From assembly GCA_021495925.1 (NCBI GenBank), contig JAKEKT010000028.1:248001-312000 (forward strand): a stretch of DNA of 64,000 bases, in the 5' to 3' direction. Positions 1 to 10,702 of the stretch are shown piece by piece. A program made the translations under genes and the position numbers. Below the pieces are notes generated by a model, which did not search any database, was not told where the DNA came from, and saw nothing but the letters and a program-made list of their open reading frames with translations. Origin of the DNA: Diplodia intermedia (lineage: Eukaryota; Ascomycota; Dothideomycetes; Botryosphaeriales; Botryosphaeriaceae). Each line of letters begins with the position of its first letter. Within the stretch, counting starts at the first letter, position 1.

Positions 1-375
1 AAGTCGTCGTCGTCGGCGGAGCGCAGGACGTGTGCGGAAACGTGTACTCGACGTGGCGCAGGCGGGCGAAAACGGCGCGAGGCCGTCGACGCCGTCGTCG
101 AGCAGGCCGTGCATGTACATGCCGCCGACGTACCTACGCCGCGTTGGCCGGGCCCAGCCGCGCCGCGATCCACACGCCAGCCGCTCGATGCGCCCGATGA
201 CCGTGATCTCGCACATCATCCACAGCTGCGACGACGCCTCCCAGTTGATCTGGTGGTTGGAGAGCAGCATGCCGCTCGGCACCGGCCGGCGGATCTTGCT
301 CTTGCGTTTGTCCGCCGCGTGCGTGTGCAGGATGAAAGTGTAGATCAGGTTTCGGATCTCGCCGGGCAGGTCCAT
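1..375 (-). pseudogene. broken 2EXR-domain protein, 5' part only, runs off the window
   Basis: Reading the minus strand from an ATG at 375 gives MDLPGEIRNLIYTFIL, the N-terminal signature of the fungal 2EXR family, whose function is unknown. The same frame holds to about position 180 (ending near IGRIERLA). From there the family-like text continues in another frame as VWIAARLGPANAA, is stopped by TAG at 134-136, and resumes in that second frame as ARLRHVEYTFPH near the window edge. One frameshift plus one stop therefore separate recognisable pieces. A 42-nt GT-AG intron covering the GPANAA stretch is possible on paper but would remove a conserved block. The frame is also open upstream of the ATG, so the true start may be earlier. 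Sequencing error at high GC is the main alternative to a pseudogene. The intact neighbour at 922-2075 belongs to the same family. Confidence 0.6.
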
Positions 376-921
376 GAAGCGGAGCTTGGGTGGGGTCGAG
401 GCGGGCGCGCGACGGCTCCGCGGTGGGCGGGAGAGCGGGATAAAGGTAGTTATGCGAAGCGAAGCGTTTGTGACCTACGGCAGGCGCAGATCATTGAGAC
501 AGACACGCGCAGCACTGCACAGGGCACCCTCCTCCAACTTCCACACGCCTCCTGCGCAAGGTGTCAGTCGGCTGTTAGTAAGCGGGCTTGTTGCGGGCCA
601 TGTCTGAAATATCTCAACTTCGCAAACGATGTGGGAAGTAACATCACTTGCGGAGTAGGAACTCACGAGCAATCCAAAGACCGTTTTAGCGGCGACAGGA
701 TCCGACCAAACCATGGTCGGATCCTACGTTCATAACTCTAAAGTAGAACTATGAATCCTTGTCACCATATGCCATTCTCAACACTTGGCCGTGATGCCTC
801 CCAGGTGGCAAAGAAAGAACCAATACCTGTCCTTGACCTTGTGGTGAACAGCCGTGATATCGCCTTTCCCAAATTGTGGTCAACACCAAGCCGCCAATGA
901 ACGCCCAATATCTTCGGGCCC
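376..921. other. intergenic, between two 2EXR loci
   Basis: I see no gene in this stretch. It should hold the promoter of the broken 2EXR copy and the 3' end of the intact one. Its one notable element is the perfect hairpin at 697-725. Confidence 0.5.
697..725. repeat. perfect 12-bp inverted repeat (hairpin)
   Basis: AGGATCCGACCA (697-708) is exactly complementary to TGGTCGGATCCT (714-725), with a 5-nt loop. It lies in intergenic DNA between the two 2EXR genes. Function unknown; it could be a fold-back remnant or a chance palindrome. Confidence 0.7.
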
Positions 922-2075
922 TCAGTCAAGATTCCAGCCATTCAAATCTTCCACCAAGGCCAGTACCCGGCTTGAAGCATTCGGCTGCAAGCGTCTGGCA
1001 GCCAAGACCCTCTCGAGAAAGGACCTCAGCTCCTCCGACTGGTCACTCTCCTTGATGCGGCGGGTGTCCCAAGTGAATAGCTTGATGCGCTCCAGCGCCT
1101 GCGAATCGCCTTTCTTCGCCGCAATCGTATCCAGCCACTCGCGGATGAGACCGAAGATCTTCATCGCCGCCCCGTCGGTATCAACGTGATCTCCAAACCA
1201 GCGGCGGGTGAACTTGAACTCCACCGTCTCCAGGCTTGTCATGGCTAGAAGGGTCTTGTGCAGAGGGTCGCCGACAACCAATTCGGAATGATTCATCGCC
1301 TGGATCCACTGGATCCACTCGGGCTGGTTCAAGTCGACATTCCGCGGGAGGCTGCAGTCGGCGATGCAGACGAGACGTAGGTGACTGATGTATGCGGCAT
1401 TGCGTGGGCCGATCACCTCAACGAAGCGTTGTAGTGCGTTCCTCCGCGTCACACAGTCCTCGACCTTGAACTTGTTGCGTGCGTACATGAAAGGCGCGGC
1501 CTCAGCGTTGACATGCTTGTTGACAGCGAGCAGGCCTGGCGTCAGGCCGCCACCCTCGATCGCCTTTACCAAGACAGGAGGGTCCATCGTTCCAACGGGC
1601 TTCCATTGGGCCATCGAGCAGGGCTCCAAGTGCCTTGAACCGGTGAAGTGGACGAAGTCGGATTCCGTCAGCTCGAGGACATTTTCGGCGTATCGCGCCT
1701 CAAATCTGCGGATTGTACGGGACATGTTGACTGAAACGCGAGCAAACATTTTCTCGGGGACGCGTTTGATCACTTCAAACGGGGGCGGAGGTCCTGTCGG
1801 TGCAACGAGCAGCGTCCAATGATAAATCTCATTGCGGATTTCGGCGGGAAGGTCGAGAAAGCAGGGTCTCGTGCGATCAAGGCGACACTCGAGAGCTTTT
1901 TTGGCTACCGAAGAGTTGCTGGCGCTCTGCTGTACGTCGGGCGCGGGATTGGCATCGTCCTTGAGAAGTGTCAGTGTAGCATTGTCATTCGAAGCGCGCG
2001 GCTTTACGTGATGCCACCGCGAAAGGGATGACGGAAGATGTTGGAAAAACAAGCTTTGGTGCCCTCGTTAGCCAT
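922..2075 (-). CDS. 2EXR-domain protein
   Basis: The minus strand carries a long frame ending at TGA 922-924. It contains the 2EXR signature FLDLPAEIRNEIYHWTLL and, further in, the block RFVEVIGPRNAAYISHLRLV that is typical of these fungal proteins. No biochemical role is established for the family. The long frame opens without an ATG: its first codons follow a stop, and the first internal ATG lies after the 2EXR motif. A short first exon is therefore likely. ATG 2075 followed by about 22 codons reaches a GT donor at 2007, and AG acceptors near 1925 restore phase. This first exon is my inference; the body from about 1924 to 922 is well supported. The broken relative at 1-375 suggests a local duplication. 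Confidence 0.75.
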
Positions 2076-3637
2076 TGGCGAGAAGCAATGGGATTTTTGT
2101 TGCCTCACCTGTCCGCCCGGGTGAGGCGTATGCTTGTCGGCCATGGTGGCGAGTGCGCAGTTTGGAATCAGCTGTTGGTGACTCGGTGAGGGCGAACCCT
2201 GGGCACCGGTCGTGGACGTGGGTTGCACAATTTGCTTCAGCTGAAGGCTCGTGCGAAAGCGATGGTTGGGTGGAGGAGAGAAGGTGTTTTGTGGATGAGG
2301 ACCATAATTTATACCTCGCAGCCTCGCTAAAAACTACGCTAGTGCTGTGCGAGCACCACATGTAGAAGGCACAACGGTTGCTCAAATGTAGAAGGAACGA
2401 CCTACCGCTTCACAAAGCTACGAGGCTGGTTCGCTTGGTATTGCGTCATGATCGAAACCAGCAATATCCGAACGCGCGCGTGTGGCTCGGGCTCTTCTCA
2501 GGAGCCCGGATGAGCTCCAACCTCGATATCTGCAAGCCAAGAGGTTTACGAGAAGATGGAGGAAGGGGAGATTGCCTACGTCTACAAGAAAGATAAACAA
2601 TGGAGAGCGGTAAAGAGTAAGTAAGGGATGGTAGGACATTTCGGCTCCGAGCGATACGCTCTCCATGACTGGGTAGACATGAGGCAATTGATCTTGTATC
2701 GCGGTGGACAAGCGATAGATAGTGTTCGAAATCTACCAAAACAGTGTGGTGGTGTCTCAGCTCAGGAATGGACCAAGTGGGGAGAAAAAAAGGGCAAAAA
2801 AGTAACTCAGGTCGGATTCTCGCACCTAGCCTACAGCTCTGACTTGGCGCAGGAACCGCAGTATGACGCCCAAGCCAGAGTCGAACTCGTAAACTGTGAC
2901 TAGTGCTCACCTCCCCTTAAGAGGTAACCCAACGGATCACAAACCTGCGGGTTTTACAACTTCAAGGTTCCGGTGGCGATGTATAGAGCCGGAGCCTGCC
3001 CATCGCACTAACCGTCCGTATTTGATAATGGGGGCTTCACTGCCGCAGTATAGATATTGCAGGTTGGGCTGGTCCAATGTCATTTGTCAGGCGGTGACGT
3101 GGACGCCGGGAAGCCGCGGCGCCGGTATGATGTGGCGACGCGGATGGGGTAACTGCACTGTCCCGACATGGGCACTTGAAGCAGACGTCCGGCTGAGCTT
3201 GAAGACTTAAAGGTCGGTCTTGGACAGTTCCCAGCTTTCAAACTCCACCTCAAATGCTTGACGAACGAGTGAATTTGCAACAAGCCATCGTACCCCTTTA
3301 TGATTGCAAAGATCTCTCACCTTGAATATATTCCGCAATCACCTACCTGAACGGGGTATCAGATGTCCATCCCGCAGTTCCCGAAGAAGACCAGCCAGAC
3401 TCATCAGCATCATTGGCACTAAGACCATACTCTTTCTATGTATCCCTCAAACATATCACAGACACAAACCCTCACTCGCACCATTGTTCTGGATATATTC
3501 TTATTTTTTTCCCCTTTCAATATCTGTCTCGCACCGGCCCGCAGACGAAGAAGAGTAGAGGTAAAGAAAAAATCAAGTTCTGGTATCTTGGCCGAAGAAA
3601 CATAGAGAAGAGCCGCCACCGTGCATCATCATTATCA
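2076..3637. other. intergenic region
   Basis: About 1.5 kb with no frame showing recognisable family motifs or a convincing exon structure. It should contain the promoter of the 2EXR gene and the 3' end of the PTA1 gene. I examined 2860-2960 for a tRNA because of a T-loop-like motif and did not find a full cloverleaf. Confidence 0.4.
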
Positions 3638-6209
3638 TCACTCCGTCTTCACGATGACCTCATTGGAAGGCGGCGGTGGTGCAGCAGCCCCATTCGACGT
3701 TTCTTGGAGCACGTGTGGCCGCCACTTGGTGAGCAGCTTGGTAGTCAAACCCTTCGCGCCGTCATCTGGTAGACCCCAGAGTTAGCTCGTTGCACCCTAG
3801 ATATTGAAAAGGACACTTACAGTTCCTCCACAAGTCTTCAACAGCATCTATGCACTGATCCCGCACCGGCGGCCTCATGAGGATGAGGTAACTAGAGTCC
3901 ACTGTCAGAGAAAGTAACCGCCAAGGGAACAACAGTCACTTACTGTATCGCGTTAACCGCCAAGGCGATTCTCTCCGGATCTCTCGCGAGCCCCTTCACG
4001 CGGTCCAACATGCCGGGAATGAGCTCGGGCACCTCGGAAAGGAAGCGAATGAGGACCTTATCCTTGGCGTCGAGGTACGGCAAGATGCCATCCAGCACCT
4101 TGAGTGCCCACTTCTCGTAGTGCGGCACCGGTTCGACGCCGCCCTCCGCAGTAACTTCAGCCTGCAGCCGGTCGTTGTACCACTCCTCGCACAGCCACGA
4201 CGCCGCGACGTCGATGCGGCGCCGGAAGTCCTCGAGGACATACAGATACAGCGCGTCGCGGATGGCGTTGCTGATCGAGAACGCTCCACCTTTCCGTGCG
4301 ATTTCTCCACCTTCCTCCTTCTTGACCACACTTTGGTCGTCTAGCCCTGCCGAGGCGCGCGTTGCTAGACGCGTGATCACCGTCACCCAGGCATCACGAT
4401 CGTAGCCGCTGGCCGCCAGGCGGTTGAAGCCATGCTTCTGCGTCTTCCCGCGACCGGTGTCGTCAAGGGCGGACATGATGCCAAAGACGCGATTGATGGT
4501 GCCTTTGCTGTATTCGACGGTTTCCTGCTCCGTAAGAGCTGGCGGCGGGGCCAGGTTGAAGGTTCCTAATGCCACGTCCGGTTGCCGTCCTATGGCGTTC
4601 ATATCTGCAGCGAACGTGCTATCGAGCCTGTTGATAATCTGCTCCGTGTCTTCCGATGGCTGGAAGACAGGCTCGTAGTCGTCATCTTCATCCACGACCG
4701 GTGCTCTCTGCGTTGCTGCTGCTGATGCATCCAGTGCGCTTCTAGGCTGAATCTTACTTAATGACAGATAACGTGCTCGCACAGCCTGAGAGTGTCAGCA
4801 ATAGTCTTCGGTGCTGAAAGAGACGGACCTACGTTGATTGCGCTGTCCAACTGCGGTTTGTCAAGGGAGCCGAGGATGGGCACCAAGATCCGCACGAGAA
4901 GGTCAATTGGGATGGCTTGCACATCGAAATTTCTTGACCCTTCATCCTGGGTTAATGTATAGAGCTGCGCGTAGCTTACCGGGCCAGGGCCCAACGGAAG
5001 TGCACCGGGTGGGGTGGAGGTGTGGACGTCCGCCCCAAGCCGCTGCCTCTTTGCCAGGTCCAGGCCATCGGTTGGTTCGATGGGGGCAGGTCGCTTGCGA
5101 CTTGTCTCGTCGAAAATCTCCAAACGAGTGTGGTGGAGTCTATCGACGTGCTGTTGGATTCTCGGAGCTAATGGGTGATTGGGGTTCCTGATAATTTAGC
5201 ATGGATGGCAAGAAAGGAAGCGGGAGGACTTACTTCTTAACGACGTTTACCAGCAGGGCGCGGACGGTCCGCTCCATAGATTTTATCATAACCTTGGACT
5301 TGGGAGTCATGGGTGAATTCGCCAACTTGAGAGGATTGAAGTTGAGGACGGTGGAGACGATTTTGTTGGCAATCGAGGCTCGAGTACGGATGAGACTCCC
5401 CAAGCAATTGAGGGTGGCAGTAACCAGGAGAGCATCGCTACACAGAGTCAGAAGATGGCCTTTTACAGGAGGATGAATACCGACCTTATCTCATCCTGGA
5501 GAATGCTCAACAGCCTATCCAGCAGACCTGATGCTTCGGCCTCAAGGTTCGGAGGTGGTATCAGAGGATGATCGCGCGGGACGAGGGCGAGGGAAATCTC
5601 ATTATGTTCGGGACGCTGCTGCGGGTCAGAGAAGGCACGGCTCAGGGGCGATGAGGGAAGCGCACGCGTGGGTCGGCAATGAGGCCGGGAGTTTGGGTCT
5701 GGACGACGCGCTGGACGAACTTGATGCAGCAGATGCGCACGCCGGGCGGGGCCGAGTCCATACGGCGGAGGATGTTGGACTTGACCTGGGCCATCTTCTG
5801 CCAGTTCGCATTGTCGTGGGGATTGCCGATGCTGCGGGAGAGGTCAGAGAAGGCCGCGCGGGGGCGGGCTGGAGGCATGGGCTTACATGTAGCGGAACAG
5901 CAGCGGGTAGATGCTCGCGGCCGTCTGGACGATGGCCTTGACGACAGAAACATCCTCGGCGGGCTGGTCCAGAAACTCGCGCAGGCGGTCGAGCACCAAC
6001 AGGCTCAGCTGCTGCTTCTGGTCGGCGGGCAGCAGCGGCGAGGCGAACGTCTCAGCAAGGAACTCGGCACCCCATCTCCGCAGCTCAATGTCGGCGCCCG
6101 TGCCGATAATGGGCAGGATGCTGGGCAGAATGGCCGGATAGTTGTTCGGATTGTTGAGCACCACATCCCGCGCCTGGCGCAGCTGCTCCTTTATGCTGGC
6201 TTCCATCAT
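3638..6209 (-). CDS. pta1: PTA1/symplekin, cleavage and polyadenylation factor subunit
   Basis: Eight exons: 6209-5887, 5831-5666, 5618-5485, 5437-5234, 5187-4833, 4785-3944, 3891-3821 and 3765-3638. They join in phase to a 740-residue protein ending at TGA 3638-3640. The N-terminus reads ILPIIGTGADIELRRWGAEF followed by LAETFASP, the hallmark of the Symplekin/Pta1 N-terminal HEAT-repeat domain. The block ISDALLVTATLN, the motif RDSFVR-like spacing and the C-terminal LMRPPVRDQCIDAVEDLWR also fit fungal Pta1. Symplekin/Pta1 is a scaffold of the nuclear CPF/CPSF machinery that cuts and polyadenylates pre-mRNA and bridges it to RNA polymerase II. All introns are short (41-57 nt) with GT-AG ends; one uses GTCGGT and one GTGCGC. 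The gene starts 331 bp from, and diverges from, COA3. Confidence 0.9.
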
Positions 6210-6540
6210 CTACTACTGGCAGCCAATTATGCGCGCGACGCGTCCGTCCGCTGCGCGCGCTGCGCACAAAGATCCGGGGGTTGACGGGCGGCGCAACGGT
6301 CGACCGGGACGTGTGCGGGCCTGGGGACAGGGCGGAGCGGGCAGAGGCGTGGAGCAGCGAAGTTGGTGTTGAGGGCGAGGAAAGCTGCGAGCTTGCCGGC
6401 CGCGGTCAGTCTGGAGCTCTAGCCGCAGCGGAGCGGAGCGGGCCAAGCACCCCGACGCACGCGCCCGCAACAAAGCCTCGGTGACGATCGCATCGCCGCC
6501 GACACGACCACCCGCTCGAACCACCACCGCGCACTTCACC
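6210..6540. promoter_or_regulatory. shared divergent promoter region of pta1 and coa3
   Basis: These 331 bp lie between two start codons facing apart, so both core promoters and 5' leaders must sit here. The sequence is GC-rich and I see no clear TATA box. Specific factor sites cannot be assigned by eye. Confidence 0.55.
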
Positions 6541-6866
6541 ATGGCGTGAGTCTCGCTCCTCGCCGCGCAGCCCGTCGCGCCGCTGACCTCGCCCGCAGCA
6601 TCCCACGCTCCTCCTACTATGACAAGAACTACCGCCAGGCGCCGGCCCTGATCCGCGCCCGCCAGCCCTACCTGGTCAAAAACATCGTCACCGGCGCCGC
6701 CATCTTCAGCTTCGCGATTGGTGTCTGTAAGTTGCGCCACGAGCTTCTTCATGCGCTCCCGCTAATGTCCGAAGATGCCTTCACCATCCGCGCCGTTGCC
6801 CAGGACGAGTTCGAAGACGTCAAGGTCCCCGACCATCCCGCTCGCCCGCCGCATGCGAGCGCATGA
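6541..6866 (+). CDS. coa3: cytochrome c oxidase assembly factor 3, mitochondrial
   Basis: Three exons, 6541-6545, 6599-6726 and 6775-6866, give a 74-residue protein. The first exon holds only ATG plus two bases, so the gene is easily missed. The sequence contains RSSYYDKNYRQAPALIRARQ, then a single hydrophobic segment (about residues 27-45), then YAFTIRAVAQDEFEDVKVP. This matches the Coa3/CCDC56 family of small single-span inner mitochondrial membrane proteins that work with Cox14 and Mss51 in COX1 translation feedback and complex IV assembly. Length is normal for the family in filamentous fungi. Introns are 53 and 48 nt with GTGAGT and GTAAGT donors. It shares its upstream region with pta1. 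Confidence 0.92.
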
Positions 6867-7104
6867 GCTCGGTCCATTGAAAACAAGTTGCCCTTCATTC
6901 GATCTACTTCTGGCTGCATACGATTGGCGTTGTGGGATGTCCGTGGCTGCTTAATTCGCCCGGATAGGGACAATATGCACGTACATTCAGCTCAAACACA
7001 TGGTTCAGAGAAGCACAATCCCGAGATTTGATTCTGTGAGCACCACACTACCTCGATCCCGAATGCCTGACCATAGCCACCGCCAATGCCCAAACGAGAG
7101 GTTA

Positions 7105-8845
7105 TTATATGGTAAACCGGAAACCCTCCTGTATCGGGGGTCAGCGTGGTAATCTTTGGCAGGCTTGACGTTGGGAACTCACTGTTGCTTCGAGTATCTT
7201 GGTTCCCCGCTTTTGAGCCCTATTGGCAATCGTGAAGTAGAGCGAGAAGACCATTACGATGCCGACCATCAGTATATGCGAGCTGTCATAGCCGATCAGC
7301 ATTTACTTCGCCACCAAACGCAGGCTGACCTACCCGATTGAGACCCAGACGGCAGTCGGATATCTCGGTGCTTCATTGCTGCGCACTATGTAACTGCCTG
7401 CAATGCCGCCTGCTCCATTGAACGCAGTGCATATCGCCGCGGTGAACACCCGCTTCCATTGTCTGCAGTCCCCCCCCTTTTTAGCAAATGAACGTCGAAC
7501 ACATGGTGGTACACTTACCCGACGATGTTGTTTGCCTGATACGCCATCAGAGCCGCCCAATTGGCCACATACGCTCCCGTGGCGAGAAATGTCCCGATAT
7601 ATCTCACTGTGACTTGTTGCGCCAGCCCCAGCATACAAAAACCGACGACCACACAGACGCAGTTGAAAGTGATGATGGGGGCGCGCATCCGATATCTGTC
7701 TCCCACCAAGGACGAAAGCAACGCGGGGATGACGGCGTAGTAGTAGGGCGGCGCCGACAGGAGAATGGACTCGTTGGACGAAAACCCCATGCCGCTCTGC
7801 AGGATGATGGGGAGGAAGTAGTTCAGCGCGGTGCTGACGACGTTCTGCAGGAAAAACAGGCAGCAGAGGCCGTAGATCTTGGGGTCCAGCGCGTGCACGA
7901 GGACCTTCTTGACGGCGAAGGGATCGGCGTGTACGTCGGAGCGGTCTCTATGGATGCGGCTGGCGGCTACGGCGCTCTCGTCCTTGGACAGGAACATGAA
8001 GCTGCGGTGGGCGTTTTCGGGGAAGTCGACCATCCACCAGTAGGTGACGATGCCGATGAAGCCGGTGATGGTGCCCTGCACGATGAACATCCATCGCCAG
8101 CCTGCGAGCCCTGCGTGGCCGTTCAGGTGGTTCAGTCCGAAGTTGACGATGCTGCCCGTTGCGAGGATGATGACTTGACCGCTTTGGAGGAACGCGAACC
8201 TGAGTTGCTGCTCTTCTCTGGTATACCTTTTGAGGTTAGAGCAATGCCGGAGTCTCTGGGAGCTGGGACCCACCAAGTACTGATTAGGTAGCCAAGTCCG
8301 GGGTAAATCCCTGCCATGGATGCGCCGAGGAGGATTCGAAGCGCTACCATTTGCTTCCATGTCTGGATGAAGCCGGTGCACAAAGTGATCAAGCCAAAGC
8401 AGCAGGTGATGAACGAAAACCAACGGCGGGGACCAAACGTCCTCACAGCGACCGTCGACGGCAATTGAAAGAAAATGCTCGCAATCGTGAAGATGAAGAT
8501 GGAAACGGAGTATCGGTTGCCTTTGTCGAGGTCGAGATCCGCGAGCATGGAAGTAACCGAGGCGCTGGAGATGACGCCACTATCGAGAAGGTTGAGACTG
8601 CAGAGGATTCCGGCGATGGTGCAGAGGCGAAAGTCGACCTTCAGCCGGATCTGCCTCTCGCGAATCGCCTCTTCGTCGTCCAGCACCTCTGAAGCCGAAT
8701 CGGCATTGTTATTGTGGCTGACAGAGTCGGAGGCGAGCTTGGGGCCCGACATGTCGGCAGATGGGAAGGATGGAGACAGCGAATCCAGAGTGCCGTAGGA
8801 ATTTGCAGAAGAGGCCTGCGGTTGTGCGAGAAGAGATGCAGACAT
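7105..8845 (-). CDS. MFS permease, allantoate/anion:cation symporter (Dal5-like) family
   Basis: Five exons (8845-8274, 8226-7519, 7462-7334, 7282-7183, 7128-7105) give 510 residues. A cytosolic Ser/Asn-rich N-terminus of about 75 residues is followed by VDFRLCTIAGILCSLNLLD, the usual start of helix 1 in the ACS family. The segment LGASMAGIYPGLGYLISTWY followed by TREEQQLR is a family hallmark and confirms the splice at 8274/8226. A central loop near residue 280 divides two six-helix halves, and the C-terminus EGFRFTI is typical. These plasma-membrane permeases import small organic anions such as allantoate, nicotinate, biotin precursors or pantothenate by proton symport. The substrate here cannot be told from sequence. 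The last exon codes only 7 residues plus stop. Confidence 0.9.
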
Positions 8846-9775
8846 GGCGGCAATTCAGCTCCTCGGCTCACGCAGGATTGGTCCGGAAGCCGATAAGGCG
8901 CGTGCATTGCAACGCTGCAGAGGTGCAGTTGCCCTGTCGGGTGTTGTCGATGGGGCTTGGCTGGACCTGACCCCGCCACGGAATCCCTCCTTCGCTCTCA
9001 CTATTGGTAGAATAATGACTTCGCCTAGTTTCACTCGACATCCCTAATTGAGTGTCGTGCTCGCGTCTGAAGACCCACTTCTCGCCCGCCAAGTCCGGAA
9101 CGAGCTCCCAAAGCATTGGACTCTCGGCATAGTTGTTCTCATCCATGCTTGCCCTTATCTTCTGTGAGTTGGAGAGTATAACTTCAAAAGCTTCTTATCA
9201 AACTTCGGGTCCAGTCTGTCTCGTAAAGTTTACTCGAGCAACGATGCCGCGCCCTTAGTAGGTCGCAGAATTTGATTCTTTGTTGTATAGCTTGGAGTGC
9301 AACACGGTTCTTCTTCAACCCTTGGGTACAGTTGGTGCTGGACAACAGCCATGACTGTAACGTTACTGCATCGGAATACTTGGGATGGTTGTACCGAGTA
9401 CCGCTACTTTAGATCGCGTCAATGTCTTACATTCTATTAGATCCAAAGGAAGGGCAAGGCGAATGTCTCACTCTGACCGCTCGAGAAACTCTGATTCTTG
9501 GTAGACGTCGTGGTGATACGGATTAACGGGCTTCCGGGGTCTCACAAAAAAATGATTAATTTCGTAACCACTCTGATGCTCCCATTCTGAAGCAATTACT
9601 CTCAATTGGAACAAATTCCACCTCATTTCCAGGTATAAGAAAATACAAGAAGCATATCTACAGCGCTCGATAATCGTGGGCCATGCAGAGTACCGACGGG
9701 AACGCACGGTGCGGCATGCCGGATGGGAAGAACAGGCCAAGTCTATGTAAATGCAAATCAATGACGTTTGATACA
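8846..9775. other. intergenic region
   Basis: About 930 bp between the start of the MFS gene and the 3' end of the hydrolase gene. It presumably carries the MFS promoter. I find no further gene. Confidence 0.45.
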
Positions 9776-10702
9776 TCATGTCTTCTTACCCACTCCCGGC
9801 TCAACTCCAGCTTTTCTCGCAGTAACGAGCATCTTGTCCACGAAGACCTGTACATCAGACGTTTTTACCGGGACTCTGTGATCGCCATCCCACTCCATGA
9901 GATCCGCCGAGTCCTTGGAGCAGTACCGGTCCCGCAGTTGGCGATGCAGATGTATGCCTACATCTTTCAATCCGTGAACATGAAGGGTCGGCAGCTTCAG
10001 CAGGGCCTCGTCCTGGACCAGGCCTCTGTCCTCGCCCGAATCGGCATCGCCGGCGGTTTGGAACGGGAGGGACTCGCTGTCCGGGCTGAACGCGACCAGC
10101 GGCGAGCGGCCGGCCATGAGCACGGCGAAGCGCCAGTCCTGGCCCCACAGCTTCGACTCCACGTTGTCGCCCTCGTAGCCACGCACCGGTTGGCCTTTGC
10201 TCCGCAGGTCGCGGCGACGCTGGTGCTCGAACAGCAGGCTGGCGCTGATCTTGGCGCCCTGGCTGAAGCCCATGAAGCCGACCCACTCGCCCGTCGCGCC
10301 CTGCCGGTCGTCCTCCTCCATGGCGCCCTCGACGTGGTAGCGGATCTCCTCGACGGCGGTGTCGGCGTCGATGGCCTGGTGTTGGGGCAGCCAGCGCAGC
10401 CAGCGGCGGTACGGGCCCATGCCCGCGTAGACGGGGATGATACCGGGGCCGGCGTCGCAGAAGAAGGGCGCGTCGGCGAAGACGAGGCGGAAGGAGGTAG
10501 AGAGGTGGAAGACCAGGCCGCGCGCCTGGAGGCGGAAGATTTCGCCCGTCACACCGCCGCCTGTGTCGCGCGCAAAAACAGGATGGTCAGCCAATGGGCT
10601 TTGTCAGGGCGTGGTTGCTTTTTCAGCTTTGGGGAACATACCATGCAGGCAGAGGACGCGGGGCAGGTGAAGGGTGGGGTCGGCGGTGGTTGTGGTGCCC
10701 AT
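9776..10702 (-). CDS. FSH1-family serine hydrolase
   Basis: Two exons, 10702-10642 and 10560-9776, give 281 residues. The splice joins LPRVLCLHG to GGVTGEIFRLQARGL, reproducing the N-terminal oxyanion-side motif LHGGG of the family. The nucleophile elbow is GFSQGAKISASLL (Ser in G-F-S-Q-G), and the catalytic His is in WDGDHRVP near the C-terminus, with an Asp expected in between near LHVHGLKDVG. This is the small alpha/beta-hydrolase family of yeast Fsh1-3 and human OVCA2. In fungi, members act on esters or thioesters, some within secondary-metabolite clusters, but no such cluster genes flank this one. Substrate unknown. Confidence 0.9.

Noticed and set aside
134..177. A 42-nt GT-AG intron that would repair the 2EXR fragment
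   Set aside because: It would excise the conserved ARLGPANAA block that matches the intact neighbour, so decay or sequencing error is the better reading.
2860..2960. Possible tRNA on the minus strand, from a GAGTTCGACTC T-loop-like motif
   Set aside because: No acceptor stem, D-arm or anticodon stem could be paired around it.
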